A stretch of 64,000 bases of DNA from Rapana venosa (GCA_028751875.1 CM054140.1:22937524-23001523); one strand, 5' to 3'. Shown: positions 12,101-24,689, numbered from the stretch's first letter. Notes: generated by a model not told the origin, from the letters alone. Made by a program: numbers and translations.

Positions 12101-15100
12101 ATGTAGAAGCATTCACACTCGGCTGTCAAGAAGCATCAACAAATATGGCCTTGTGCATAAGATGAAGAGGTTGAAAATAGTTTCTTTAAAATCTTCATAA
12201 TCTAAATCTTAACCAGCACACACACACACACATTCACTTTCACACTCACAAAAGCATTGGAGTTATCGTTGACTAAGGAATATAAAGATTTGTGAATCGT
12301 TCAAACTTTTATGATCAGTTGTTAATTTTGGTACTATATTCTGCCAGAAGTTGATTTGGTAACTACTGTATTTTTTATTTTTTAAAACAGGATGAGATCA
12401 GTCGGGTGCTGAAGCTTGGCGTGAATCCCTCACGCATTGTGTATGCAAACCCCTGCAAACAAAACAGCTTTATCCGCTACGCTGCCAAAGAAAATGTTGA
12501 CTTGATGACCTTTGATAATGAAGCAGAACTGTACAAGGTCAAGGCTGCTTTTCCAAATGCTCGGTAAGCTTTTTTCTGATAATGTTGCTGTTTAGAGGTC
12601 ACGTGTCTATGTTTTGTAGCTGGTTGTGGGTATGAGTGTGTGTGTTTTAGTTTTGTTTTAAGGTCAGCGTTTTTGATGGGAGTGCACAGTGGATGTCAGT
12701 AAGATTTTAGAAATTGTTCGCTTTACTCTGATTTGTAAGGCAGTTTTTTAATGTGTAACTATCCCAGTGAGTGACGATACAGTTCATAATTCTCTTTTAA
12801 GTACTGAGAGCAGAAAATATATCTGTGGCCTGGAAGACTTGATTTCAAGTAAGTTAATATTGCATAATTGTCATACACTATTATCAAGCAGCTTCTGATG
12901 ATAGTTTACTCATTTTTTCTGTCCCTGGTATGAACTGAAATTGCCAAAGAACCTTGTAAAGCTACAAATAGTTAACAACCCAATATTTGAAAAAGCAAAA
13001 TCTTAAAAAGTGTTATGAATGTGCAAGTCTACAAAAGATATCAATATTTTTATATTTACTTCTGTAGGATATTTGTATCTGTATTTTCTTACACTGGTAT
13101 GATTGGTAACATTGCCATGTGTGAAATTAGTTCCGGAATGAGAATTAAAAAGCAAAACTTCTTCCAGAATGGCGATCTTAGCCTTTAAGAAAATATTTAT
13201 CTTTGGAAGGTAGAGGACAACAGATAGGCCTAGCTAAAGCTGGACAATTAAGAAAGATACTTATGTTCGTCAGATTTAAAGTGACCTGCACATTGTCCAT
13301 GATGATAATTACATCAACATGTTTTTCTGTCTGATGTTAGAACCTTGACACGGCTGCTCAAAACAGGAAAAACCCAACTCTTTAGTTTGCCACTGGCACT
13401 TTCGCTCCGTAACCTAAACACCATCTGGCTGCTATCTAGGCACCGCGCGGTCAGGGGTCCAAGTCCAGCGTCTCGCGGTGCCAGCACACTTTCCTTCTTT
13501 GCTGTCTATTAGCGACTGGCGAATTTTTATTTGAAAGGCTTATCATTCACTGCTGGATGTCCTACTTGTTTTGTACAGTACTCATACTTTAGTGAACAAA
13601 ACTTTAATACCTGCTTTACTTGTTTGTGGTGACGGTTGTACAGCTAATTAGGTTAACTAATTTTAACTCTTCTACTACCGCGTTCCGTTTCTCTTACTTA
13701 CCACTGTATACCAAGTATTTTCTGCAGTGTCTTTCAGTTTCACACCTACTGACTTTAAAAAATAATAAAAAATCGAAATAAAGACAGATCTACATGAAAC
13801 TTTCTGTACTTAAGTTGTGAATAAAAATTCAATATTTCTTCGTTTGACTCTTGTGTGACTTGTTGTTGTGGAATGCTGATGGCGATGATGTTGCGGTTGT
13901 TGTTGGCTAAGGTGGTTATGCAATAATTTTTAAAATATGACTATTTCAAGAGGTAAACAATTGTAAAGATGAAGTGAAATAAAATCAAACATGCGAAAAT
14001 AAGTAATAATGTTCAGATAATATTAGAATAACATGCAATCACACTCACAAACAAGCATACAGGCTGACGAACAAACAGCCATTGAAATCAGGTCACGGTT
14101 TGTTCCAATTTTATTTTGCACTTCGTCAGTGAAAAACAGAAGAAAAAAACCATCATACTACCCACGAGTCACTAGCATCATTTTGCAAGTTTCTGGAGCC
14201 ACAATTTTCACGAAATTCTTTCATTTTAAGCCAGTCACAGTCATATGCCTCCCTCGGCAGGATCGTTGTTTACACCACTGTCATAGTCATCTTCATCACT
14301 CGAATCACCAATAAACACAGCACATCGATTCCACTCTGCAACTCTTGAATCCTCTGTTCAGCTTCTAAGTCCATTTCAGTCCACATAAGTTCAGATTCTG
14401 CCATTATTTTCACAGAAAATCCTCCAAAAAGTTCGTTGAAGCAGTCGCCATATTGATGCAGCTCCCTCCAAAAATTGTTACTCGATGACATCGCCGTAAA
14501 ATCGAAAAAATAGGCACCAAAATCGATCAACTGAAGCCAAAATTGCAAATGGCGGCAGCTACACTATCTGGGAGCTCACTGCGCATGTCTAAAGCGATAA
14601 GGGGTGTGAGACCATGGTATATAAATAGCGCAAAGGGAAACACGGGTGTCCCCAGGTATTCGGCGGGCACACCCGCCCGCGGCTTCGCGGACCAAGTAGT
14701 AAGAGGGCGGGTCAACCCGCCGACGGTAGTAGGAGAGTTAAACATTTTTTTTACAAACACGGTGTTTCCCAAGAAACGTAGGGCTGAGTGTTTGTGTTTT
14801 CTCTCTCTCTCTCGCTCTCGCTCTCTCTCTCTCTCTCTCTTGTATATGTGTGTGTGTGTAAGTAAGTAAGTAAGTCTTCAGACAACCCTAAAATAGGAGA
14901 CTGCATAAGAGAGAGAGAGAGAGGGGGGGGGGGGGGGTGGAGAGGGGAGATCTACTTTGTGTGAGTGTGTGTGCGTCCCTGCATGCGTGAGTGTGTGTTA
15001 TTGTGTGTGTGTGCGGGGGTGTGCGTGGGCGCGCGCGTGTGCGTTTGCGCGTGGTGTGTGTTCGCGCACACGTGTGTGCGTGCGTGTATGCGTATGTGCC

Positions 15101-18100
15101 CATGTATGCATGTGTGAACGTGTGTGTGTTTGTGTGATCGGCCACAGCACCTACATGTGCTTCCTGGCTGTGTGTCAATTTCAAGCTGTTAGTTTTCTCA
15201 AGCACATGTGTGCCGTGCGCATCTTCTTGTAGTTACATGTGTGTGGTGTGCACACGCGCGCGTGTATGAGTGTGCGTGCGCGCGTATGTGTGAGTATAGG
15301 GTATGCGTATATGTATTTATGCCATTTTGTGTGTGTGTATGTTTGTCTGCTTGTGTGTGTATGTGTGTGTGTGTGCACGTGCGCTCATGTGTGTGTGTGT
15401 TTATTTATTTTGCTTATTCTTTTATTTCAAGGATAATGGAATAAGCACTCATGTGCTTTTTAAAAAATCTAGTTCCCGTGTATATGCAGTTTTGTAAATT
15501 TTGTCATCCGTTTTGTGTGTGTGTGTGTGTGTTTTCTTTCCGGTTTTTTTTTTGGGTGTTGCTTTGATGTCAAAGTGTAGGCCTGTGTGCAATTTGTTTT
15601 TTGTTTTTTTACACAACACAGGACTGATAAGTAGATAAACATTTGATCACAACAATTTCTTAACAGGATCAGAAAATGCTTTTTGAATAGTATCAGAAAC
15701 ATCAGTGAAATAAAAACCTGAGCCATTTGTGAGGTATCTTGGCTTGATGACAGTATAGGATACTGACAAGACATTTGTTTTCTACTGTGTTCTCGGGGTT
15801 ATAATTATGAGCTGTACTGGAATTGGTTCATGAACAAACCTTCAGCTGTAGCAAGGATACCGCTAAAAGCTGATGAAACAGTAGACTGTGTACGTGCTGT
15901 AACGCCTGACCAGCAGGAGTGTTTATAGAGAAGTCAGAAAGCTGACACTAATGACTGCGGCAGACTCTCTCCCCACACTCTCCATCACCCTGCCTCTCAC
16001 GGCGCTGGCGCGCGCGGTAGCTGGTAGCCGCTAAGGTGTGTTTATTTATGGCCTCGTTCTGCCAACAGGTTCAAATTCCGCAGCCCCCCCAAAAGGTTAG
16101 TCTGCATGCAGACATATTCAATGTTTTCTCTATGTTCATTGTTTATATAATATAAATATATGCTTTTTTAGAGAGAGAGAGAGTTAGAAATGTCGTTTTT
16201 TTGTGATTGTGTTTCTTCCTGCACTTCTGTTTATCTTCATGTCTGTTTGAACTGCTGTCACATCAACCAGTAGAAAGAAAGTACATGAGTTTGAGTCAAA
16301 GAAAGCTCGTTAAAGCTCATTTTAAAGAGTGCTTTGCGTGTCATTTTTAAACAATTCACTGTGCAAGAGGATGTGTGAAAGACACAAGGGTAATTTACGG
16401 CTGAACACGGCTACAGCTGCAAGCGGCTAGTGCTGCCTTTCCTTTTGCCCTGTTTATTTATATCCACGCCCTGCCAGCTGCCAGTCATGAACTTTGGCTG
16501 GGAAACTAAACGGAGGGTTTGAGAAGCAGTGGTGATTCTGATATTATTTGAAGATCTATAAAATCTGATATTGTGAATTGTGTTGTGTTGTGTTTGCCCG
16601 ACAGACTGGTGTTGCGCATTCTGCCTCCAGCCAACTTCAAAGTGCAGTGTGTGTTGGGCAACAAATTTGGCTGCCACCCCAATGATGCTCGTACATTGCT
16701 TACCAAGGCCAAAGAGCTGGGACTGAACGTCGTTGGAGTCAGGTCTGCATTATTTTTGTTCTTTCTGGCTTTGTTTTGGTATGGGTTTGTTGTTTGGCTT
16801 TTTTTGTTGTTGTTGCTAGTTTTTTTGTTTTTGTGGTTTAATTTCATAAGTGAGACAGAGGCATTAGAAAATCATCGTGTCAATGGATTTTTGTGATATT
16901 CCTTGAAGTTTTCAATTGAAATTGGATTTTTTTAAAGGTAAAAAGTTACTTCCCACATGCAGATAATCATTCATTGTTATTAAGGACTATGAAATAAAGA
17001 TTAAACCTGTTCAACTTTGGCCTTTTATTTTCTCTGGCTTTATTGGGATGTGTAAAATTTAGGATGGCTTTTACTACTTTTCCTTTTTTTGGGGGAGGGG
17101 GGACAGCCTAGTAATTAGAGGCTGCACTCATGATCTTGACATAGTGTAAAGAAATCGGTCTATAATGGTAGGGTTTTTTGTGGAGGTTTTTGTTGTTGGT
17201 TTGTTTTTAGTGTGAACACTTGACTTAAAAAGGTTGGTTTTGTTTTGTTGTTTAATGTTACTTGAATTAAGTTTTTCTTTCTGAACTCAGTTGTTGTTTA
17301 TGAATGGCCTTCATCATAAGCTGGAGTGTGATTAAGCAAACAGAATGGAAGCATTTTGGGGTTAATTTTGGAGTTTGGCTTGGCTTGCGAAAGAGCCCTA
17401 CATTTGAAAAAGAAGAATTGACAGACAATTGAATGTGTGCCTTGCTTGTGTGTTGCAGTTTCCATGTTGGCAGTGGGGTGGCTGAAGCAGAGGCCTTTTC
17501 TGCTGCGGTGACTGTGGCAGCACAGGTGTTTGATGTAGGGCAGACCCTAGGCTTTGACTTTGATCTGCTGGACATTGGAGGTGGCTTCCCTGGTCACGCC
17601 GCAGCCCCTATCACTTTTGAGGAGGTGGGTTTCAGTTGTGAAGGGGAAATGTGCCTTGTGCCTTTAGGTTTGTTGTTGGGTGAAATTCTGAACATGTAGT
17701 TCAGGTTAAAGGAAAAAAGCCAACCTGATGTAATGTTAACTTTAAAAACAAATGTGGAAGAGGAGAGCTTTATCAAAATGCAACACAGCTTGTTTTGTGT
17801 GTGTTTGGTTTGTTTTGTACTCATATATCTGTTTACTCATGAGAACACTAAAACTTCTGTTATATGAGCTTAATGTGAGTGACACAAATGACCTGGTTTT
17901 TAGTTTCAAGATCCAGACTACAATCTGAATTAGAGGAAAATTGGCATTATGATAAGTTTTTAGGCCTTACCCCTTACTTCCACAAGATACCTTCACAAGT
18001 AATTTTTTTTTTTAATTGAAAAAAATGTTGCTGGCTAGTATGCTGTTACAGCCTTTTCAAACAAGTTATTTTACATGGTGTCTTCAGTATACTGTTAATC

Positions 18101-20914
18101 CACATCATGTTCCTGTAGAGATGATGTGATTGATATTTAAATCACCTTTTCCAGGTTGCAACAATTGCCTTGCTGATGCAACATATTTTTTGTGCAGATT
18201 GCGAAAGTGCTGAACGTGTCGCTGAACAAGTATTTTCCTCCCAAGAGAAACGTTCGCATCATCGCAGAGCCAGGCCGCTTCTTTGTGGCCTCAGCCTTCA
18301 GCCTGACTGTCAATGTCATTGCCAAGCGCAGTGTTCAGCAAGTCGAGGAAGGTACTTGTCTGTTAGAGGGGGCAAAATGTGTGCTGCGTGTATTTCAAAA
18401 CTTCAGACTTGGAAGTAATGATCTCTTGTTCTGAATCGTTTCACAAATCTAACATGTGTTCCCACTACCTTAAAGAACAGAACTAAGTTGAAACTATTTT
18501 GTATTTAACTTATCCCACAGCCCACCTTTGTAGGAGATCTTGCACACTTGGACAATTTGGACAGAAGTAGCTGTTTGCATAATGCTGGAGTTAAAAGAAG
18601 GGAACCATAAAACTGAAGATTTTAGTACAGTAGTAGTAGGTTTTATAAGGCCTTAAAAAAAGGTAAGCAAAAAAGAAGTATCCCATGACATTTTCAAGGA
18701 CTTTACAGAATGAACATGTTATTCCTGTACTGTCTCGCAGATCAGTGGCGTATATCGTAATCTGTGTCAAGTGCATGAAGAAACCTCCCAAGTGGGTGAA
18801 GAAGATTAAATTGAAAAGACTTCATTCAGCGGTTGCTCTTTGTTGTAAGGTCATTTTGCTTTAGTGATTGTGTGACTGTAGACAAGTTTTTATACTTCCA
18901 AAGCTGATAGGGGATTTTCTTTTGCAGATCAAGAGGACCAGGATGGCAAGGGTGCGTTCATGTACTATGTCAATGATGGTGTCTACGGCTCCTTCAACAG
19001 TCTGTTGTACGACCATGCAGAAGTAGAGGCCAGACTTGTCAATGTAAGTTCAATTGTAATATGGCATGTGGGGATATTGGAGGGGATTAGTTTATATATG
19101 TTGCATGGTTTTAAGTTTTGGGTAGACTTAAAAGAAGTGTTTATTTTTGTGTGTGCGAGTATTAAGAAAGTTATATATGTTACGTGGGTGGGTTTTTTTT
19201 AACCTTTGTAGAATCGAACCAGTTGTTAATTGCGAATTGTTAGGTTTTGTTCTTGGGTTTCTGCTGTCTGGATATTTTGTGATTTTAAATGCCAGTTTAA
19301 AAATTCTATAACTTAACATGGAATGGGACTTCATTTATTGCTTCTTCACTCATTATTTCTCCTCACAACATCTGAATTCTTCGTGAAACCTAAGCTAAAC
19401 AGTTACTTCCCTTCTCTTTTGCATCTATTTTTTTGTACATTACTGGGGGTGGGGTTCATGTTTTTCTTACATCCGTGTACCTCTGTACTGTTGGATTTCT
19501 CAGATCATCACTTCTGGTCAATGGTTGATGGGAGAACTGGTGTTGATGTTGCAGAGTTTCCAGTGTTGTAGTCCTGGCGGGTTTGTTTTGGTTTGGGTTT
19601 TTGAAGAGGGGTGGGTTGTGATTAGGGTTTTATTTTCATTTTTTTAATGTATTCAGTCATCAACTGAAGTATTTACAGAAGGTCGGATACATTTTGCAAA
19701 GAGATAAAGAGTCATACTTACTTACCAGATGAATGGGGATAAAGGAGCCAAATGAGTGAAGAGTGTATAAAAATTGACATTATCAGTGTCTTGCTTTTCT
19801 TCTGTTGATAAGAGAAATGGATTTTTTTAATAACATCATGCAGAGATTACAGTGTCAAAGCAGGGAAGGTTATAAAAGCACCGACCAATAAAATACACTG
19901 AAGAGCTGATTGACACTCTGCAGAAACTGTGCTCTCCTTGGTTGCAGGCCCCGGTGACCCCCATGGAGTTTCTGACCAGCGTGTGGGGCCCCACCTGTGA
20001 TGGGCTGGACCAGATCTTGAAGAACGCCAAGCTTCCAGAACTGAACGTTGGAGACTTCCTCAACTTTCCTGATATGGGCGCCTACACCCTGTGTGCCGGG
20101 TCCACCTTCAATGGCATGCCTCGTCCAGACATCTATTACCACTGCTGCTCTGGTGTTTGGTGAGTTCTTAGACATTCATCGTGTTTGGGTATCATTCATA
20201 CCAGATTACCACCAGTTATAGTATGCAAATTCAATGCAATTGCTGTTCCTAGTTGTAAGCATTGGTGAGAAATGGGTTTGTGTTGTGTTTAAAACAAAAG
20301 CCAGCACTCTTTGAAGCCTGACAAAGTCAATAAAAACTACATAGTTTCATAGTGTGAATCACTAAATGACACACATGAGATGGATTAGGTATGTGAAAGA
20401 ATTGATTCAGTAGCATTTGACTTTTATTCCCTTTTAGATTTTTTTAAATTTTAAATCTTGCACAATTTTAGGTGTTGCAAGTTTTTGTTGACACATTTGA
20501 AGGGCAGAAGAATTTTGACGAGAGTGTATGTGTTCTCATTGAATAAGTCTGTTGTGTAAGAGAAATTAAACGGTGACTTGACTTACTGGGTTTTCTTCTC
20601 TTTTTTAAAGAATTTTAGCTAAAAGAGTTGAGGATGGTGTTTACTTCTGTTTTCAGTAATACATGTGCAACCAAAAAAAAGCAGGGTGGATGTTAGAAGT
20701 CTTGAATGAGGAATGGAGTGTACAACCCATGGGGGGATGATGTTTCAGGAACGCCCTGTTCCCTGCAGACCAGACTGTGCTGGAGCCAGGCCGCTCCACC
20801 AGCAAGTCCCTGCCCATCCTGAAGGCTGGCCACCAGCTGGAGAAGGACTTGGAGGGCCTGTCCGTGTCCCCAGTCCCCATCTTTGCACTGGAGGAGGAGG
20901 AATGCATCAAATGA
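8894..20914 (+). CDS. ODC1: Ornithine decarboxylase, ten coding exons
   Basis: PLP-dependent cytosolic enzyme that decarboxylates L-ornithine to putrescine, the first step of polyamine synthesis. Exons: 8894-8998, 10610-10706, 11207-11283, 12391-12563, 16605-16742, 17459-17624, 18198-18351, 18928-19043, 19948-20159, 20749-20914. All introns are GT-AG, and the total of 1404 nt encodes 467 residues plus TGA, close to the 461 of mouse ODC. Visible motifs: FYAVKCN with PLP-binding Lys70; FDCASK (88-93); SFHVGSG with His199; GGGFPG (237-242) for phosphate binding; EPGR (276-279); LYDH with Asp332; WGPTCDG with catalytic Cys359; GAYT with Tyr388. The antizyme-binding segment (about 117-140) resembles mouse ODC. 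Retention of Lys70, Asp332 and Cys359 argues for active ODC rather than antizyme inhibitor. The acidic C-terminus (ALEEEECIK) is not the mammalian tail. Exon 1 is the least conserved part. Confidence 0.95.
8999..10609 (+). other. ODC intron 1 (between coding exons 1 and 2)
   Basis: Non-coding. It starts with a CT microsatellite (about 9065-9112) and CT-rich flank, followed by poly-C (about 9293-9304), unique sequence, and a poly-G run near 10500-10514. No gene is recognised inside. Confidence 0.8.
10707..12390 (+). other. ODC introns 2 and 3
   Basis: Intron 2 (10707-11206) carries a poly-T/poly-G junction near 10963-10990. Intron 3 (11284-12390) carries an S2 SINE (11439-11735). Nothing else is recognised. 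Confidence 0.8.
11439..11735 (+). mobile_element. S2-family tRNA-headed SINE
   Basis: The head GGGACGGGATAGCTCAGTGG resembles a Pol III A box. The body holds AGCGTCAAGCGTGG, GATGGGTGACCGTTTG, CACCCAGCTGTAAATGGG, GGGTCAGGGAAG and GAGGAGATGGG(T/C)GCC. Copies lie at 28338-28612 (-), 31123-31420 (-) and 40087-40386 (+). The insertion is in ODC intron 3, in the sense orientation. Confidence 0.85.
13673..14741 (-). mobile_element. piggyBac-like element, non-autonomous, TTAA ends
   Basis: The left end reads TTAA-CTCTTCTACTACCG and the right end CGGTAGTAGGAGAG-TTAA. The inverted terminal repeats match at 13 of 14 bases, and TTAA, the piggyBac target, flanks both. Length is 1069 bp. On the minus strand a TATA-like box and an open frame beginning [12 protein letters not shown] (ATG near 14490, read leftwards) continue into an acidic [11 protein letters not shown] stretch. 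This resembles the acidic N-terminus common in piggyBac-family transposases. The frame breaks after that and no DDD catalytic core is present, so the copy looks internally deleted. Family assignment rests on TTAA and inverted repeats. It lies antisense in ODC intron 4. Confidence 0.7.
14960..15540. repeat. GT/GC-rich alternating purine-pyrimidine block
   Basis: A long degenerate GTGCGT/GTGTAT region with GCGCGCGTGTGCG-type segments, preceded by CT (14803-14840), GA and G runs (to 14937). The mix suggests high potential for Z-DNA and replication slippage. Cysteine/valine-rich frames across it are artefacts. A minus-strand S1 SINE piece interrupts it at 15414-15515. Confidence 0.85.
15414..15515 (-). 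repeat. S1 SINE 3' fragment
   Basis: Reverse complement of the S1 3' end: ATTCTTTTATTTCAAGGATA, GGAATAAGCACTCATGTGC, then CCCGTGTATATGCAGTTTTG and TTGTCATCCG. It ends abruptly at a GT run, so the rest of the SINE is missing. Confidence 0.75.
16743..20748 (+). other. ODC introns 5 to 9
   Basis: Introns 16743-17458, 17625-18197, 18352-18927, 19044-19947 and 20160-20748. All begin GT and end AG with pyrimidine-rich acceptors. They are AT-rich, and no repeats or genes are recognised inside. Confidence 0.85.
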
Positions 20915-22240
20915 CCGGTGGCACCACACCGCCGCCTTGACCTCGTGGACTGCACACAACCGATGCAGCATCGGCACGGCACCACTTCTGAAACAATCAT
21001 TTTTATCCTTCAGAGTTTTACACTTTTTTTCTCTCTCTCTCTCTCTTTTTTCCCCCTCCTTTTTTGGGGGAGGGTTTTTCCCTCTGAATCATTGTTCTCT
21101 TTTATTGTTCTGCCTTTACAAACAACAACAAAAAAGATGTAATTTTAGTTTGATGCATGGACTGCTGTATCATTTTAGATGGTTGGTGAGTATGTATATA
21201 ATTATATAAAATGTAAGAAAGGAAGTGACCATCTGTGGAGAGTAGATGGGAATTGTCTTTTATTCAGGTTTTAGTTTCCCGATTTCTGCTTTGATTTAAA
21301 AGGGATGTTGATTCAGCTGATTCTTCCTTGAGCAGAACTGTATTTCAAATTATGTAAGATCTGCCTGCAGCATTATATAAGCTTTTTTTTAAATATCAAT
21401 ATGTTTGTAGTGTAAACGGATGTAAAATAATCTCATCAAGCAATTTATTTTGAAAACTTTGAGGAGGGAAAAAAACTGAAGAAATTGCCGTTTTGTTTGG
21501 AATCAATTTGCCATCATGTTGGCATTTTTATTATAAGTGTTGCAGGCACATTGTTGCAAAGCCCAAAGACTTGATAAAAATACTGTAACTTTAGTTTTGC
21601 TACAATTGTTTCAGCTGAAGTGTATGCCAGAAGTAGCGTGCAGTTTTAGAGTTGATAAACTTAACTTTTTAATCATGTCAGGTTTTTTTATAAAGTGGTT
21701 ATGGGTACTTTATGGGCTGTTGGGTAAAAAAAATATGTAATAAAAGCAATTGTTTTCAATGTTTAAGCAGAAGTTTGACACATATATAACTGATTCAGGA
21801 TTAGGTATCTTCAGTTTTTCTTTAAAGAACATTGGGTCAGCACACTCGTTGACTGTGGACCAATCAGTAGCTTCACATGATCATCAATTTGGGCATTATT
21901 TGCTTTTAATCTTAGTTTTAATTTCTCACTTTATCAGTTGCATACTTCTATCATTTCTCTTTCTTTTCATCTGTGAAAGACCTCAACATGGTGCTTTGTG
22001 GAAAAATAGTCATGTCAGCATTTTTGAAGACCAGCAACATATACCTCGTGTTCGGTTGTTCGTGTTTTTTCCCCCTGCTCCATTATTGAGAATCAAGGCG
22101 CTGCTCGCTGTCAAAAGTATGAGGCTGTATGAACATTCGAAACACCTGCTTTTATCCAACATGGCCAGAAACTGTTGTACATCTAGTATGATTTTATTTT
22201 TCATGTAACTGTTTGTGGTCAAATAAATTTTAAATGACGA
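20915..22240 (+). other. ODC 3' untranslated region, two candidate poly(A) signals
   Basis: T-rich unique sequence follows the ODC stop at 20914. AATAAA hexamers at 21739-21744 and 22222-22227 are candidate polyadenylation signals, predicting 3' UTRs of roughly 0.85 or 1.3 kb. Open frames here on both strands show no recognisable protein. Confidence 0.55.
22222..22227 (+). terminator. Candidate distal poly(A) signal of ODC
   Basis: AATAAA followed by a GT-rich stretch (TTGTGTGCATGTCTG) about 25 bp downstream, the usual arrangement of a metazoan cleavage site. It is the last AATAAA within 1.5 kb of the ODC stop. Confidence 0.45.
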
Positions 22241-24685
22241 AACTTGTGTGCATGTCTGTATAATTATGTGAGAGAAGAAAAACTGTGAAATAATCAAATC
22301 CATCTGTCTTTGCTTTTTAGTTAATAGGACTTGTTTTAAGTTTTCATTACAGTCTTGCTGCTTAATTTGAACATTTACAACAGAAATTGATTTTCAAAGT
22401 TTTGTCCCAGATAACAGTGTAAGATGGGTATAGACAAAACATGGGAATTCTCTGTGGAACAGTACTTTACTAATCCTTCATTCAATTTAAAGTATATCTG
22501 TCTGTGTGTCTAGTTGGCCCAAATACAACTTCTCGTAACTAACCCAAGTCCTGTACATCCCTTGAACCATGTTGAATACTTGGAGAGTTCCAAGGTTACT
22601 GAATCACAATGAATTGTAATCTTGAAGAAATCGCTACATTGATTTCATTTAAGATGTCACTGGCTGCTTGAAGTTTTATTGGAAAAAAACAACGGCAAGA
22701 ACAACTCTTTACAAAAATGGCTGCCTTTGGCATACCTGTCTATAGATCATGAATTCTAAGGCCCCATTACGCTTCTGTGCTTTTCTACTTTACAGATTCT
22801 GTTGAAGTTGAAGCTACTCAACAGAAATCCAGATCACGAAAAGAGCTGAACATGAAGTATTTTTATCAGTTGTTGCGCGTTTCCCAGTTTATCACCATGG
22901 GGGGTCGCCCAGAATGTGCTCAACGGTTCACTTGTCATAGATGAGAATCCCTGCAAAGCTTTAAGTACACACTGGATGAGAAATTGCTGTGTATGACTGT
23001 TTTCAAGTACCTCACCATATAAGCAGTCACATCGTTCCAACTTAGAGGATTTTTTTTTCCTCCTCTATAGAAGATTTATGGTTGTAATGGCAAGAACCTA
23101 TCATGGCTGAAGATCATCTAAATTATAAAGTATAACACTTTGTTAAAGGTCTTGGCACTTTGCTTACATCAAAAACTGTTAAGCTTTTGGCCCGAGCCAA
23201 ATGCTTTTCTGCATGCGATGGGCACATCCAGCTCTGGACATTTGAATTTAAAGTTATTTGAAAAATGAGCATTGGAAAATAATTCTCAACCATTTAAAAT
23301 TTGCTACTTTTGTATACATGATTGTAACCATTAGAAAATGCAACATCCGGGAAAAAAGAATTGAATGTTTTTTATGACACAGCTATAACCATCTAAAAAC
23401 CCAAACTCCAGAAAGAGTCAATCACATCCACACACAAAAATGAGGGGTAAAATAATTCTTTGAGAAATTGTGGAGGAATGATAAAGGGGCAAAATTGATA
23501 ATTTAAAAAAGTGCCCCATTCAGTAGGCCCAATAACTTTTTCAACGGGGAAGGGAGGAGGAAGAAACGGAATCCATAGACTAGCCATTATCAGATCCCAA
23601 AACTCCCGTAACCTCAATAAAAACAAACACTGACCAAACTTTCTTTACCCCACAGATTACTTTTTTGGTCTGGACGCTTCCTTTAATCACTAGTCATCAC
23701 TGAGGCAGAGGCTGGAGTTTTTGGGTAGTTTCTTGGGCAATTTAAAAACCCGGGCTGAGCCCATCCCCTCAGGTTCAGATTGCTTTCTAGGTATTTGTAT
23801 CGGGCATACCACACACACACATAAAAATTTTTTTTTTGTGTCAAATAAGTTTTGTGGCTTTTAGGCAAAATTATAAAACTTTCTGAATTTCCTCTCTCTT
23901 CTCTCTCCCTCTCTCCTCCTTCTCTCCCTCTCTCTCTCCCCTCCATCGAGTCTCTCTCTCACACACACAAGATATTTTTTAAAAAGACATCATCACATGA
24001 CATTAACTCTTTCTCTGAAAGATGAACAAATAAAACAAACCAAGATGACATCATAGTATAATGTGCTTGTACATTTCAGTATTTGTTTACTGCTCCACTA
24101 TCAAGAAAAAGCAATGAAATCAGTGATCCTCTAAACTAATTTATTTGTGGAGTAATCATTGGAGCACCCCACTGAAACTTTCCTACAGTGTCTCCCTAAG
24201 TTGAACCTGTACCTGCACACTTGTCCACAAAAGCAATGATACTAAAAACAAGCAGTAATACAAAATATGTGCGTTTGCTAATAACAGATTAGTAGCCTTA
24301 ACTGGCCTCCGTTTATTCATTTGTAAGACCGTGAAAAAAAGCGAAGAAAAGCATTGCAGAAGGAGAAAATTCTAAAATCATTGGTTTTGAGTATACATAT
24401 TTCCCTTGACACCTTATGTTTGTTTCTGTTATGTGTGCAAGGGTACTGACAATGCCTCATGGAGGATAGATGTCTAGAGCTATCGCATCAACTCTAGTTT
24501 TAGGAAGCTCGGTCTGAAGAATAACAAATCTGAGCTAGGTGTGGATGGTCGGGTGCTTTTGAGCTATGTGTATAGCAAGTCATCTTGTTTGAATTTGTGC
24601 TGAAGATTTATTACTATTATCAATATTATGAAGTAGTTGTTTTTTTACTCCACAAACAGAGAAGACAAGATAGACAAAATCCTTG
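22241..24685. other. Intergenic region, nothing recognised
   Basis: AT-rich unique sequence with a CT-rich patch near 23890-23960. Open frames on both strands are short and unlike known proteins. The minus-strand frame at 22834-23040 was considered and not supported. Confidence 0.6.
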
Positions 24686-24689
24686 CTTT

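Larger units (their letters stand above)
12564..16604 (+). other. ODC intron 4 (4.0 kb), carrying a DNA transposon and GT-rich DNA
   Basis: The largest intron between ODC coding exons. It contains a hairpin at 13439-13482, the piggyBac-like element at 13673-14741, a CT/GT/GC-rich block (14800-15400) and a minus-strand S1 SINE fragment (15414-15540). No coding sequence other than the transposon remnant is recognised. Confidence 0.8.

Noticed and set aside
13339..13540. Right-hand neighbour of the hairpin as part of the piggyBac-like element
   Set aside because: The TTAA and inverted ends place the element's border at 13673, so this segment is outside it.
17433..17699. Single-frame open reading frames inside the ODC gene as separate genes
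   Set aside because: They are ODC exons with read-through into the flanking introns. The exon-joined protein explains them.
22834..23040. 68-codon minus-strand frame that looks mildly protein-like
   Set aside because: There is no recognisable domain, no splice context and no repeat support. Too short to call.
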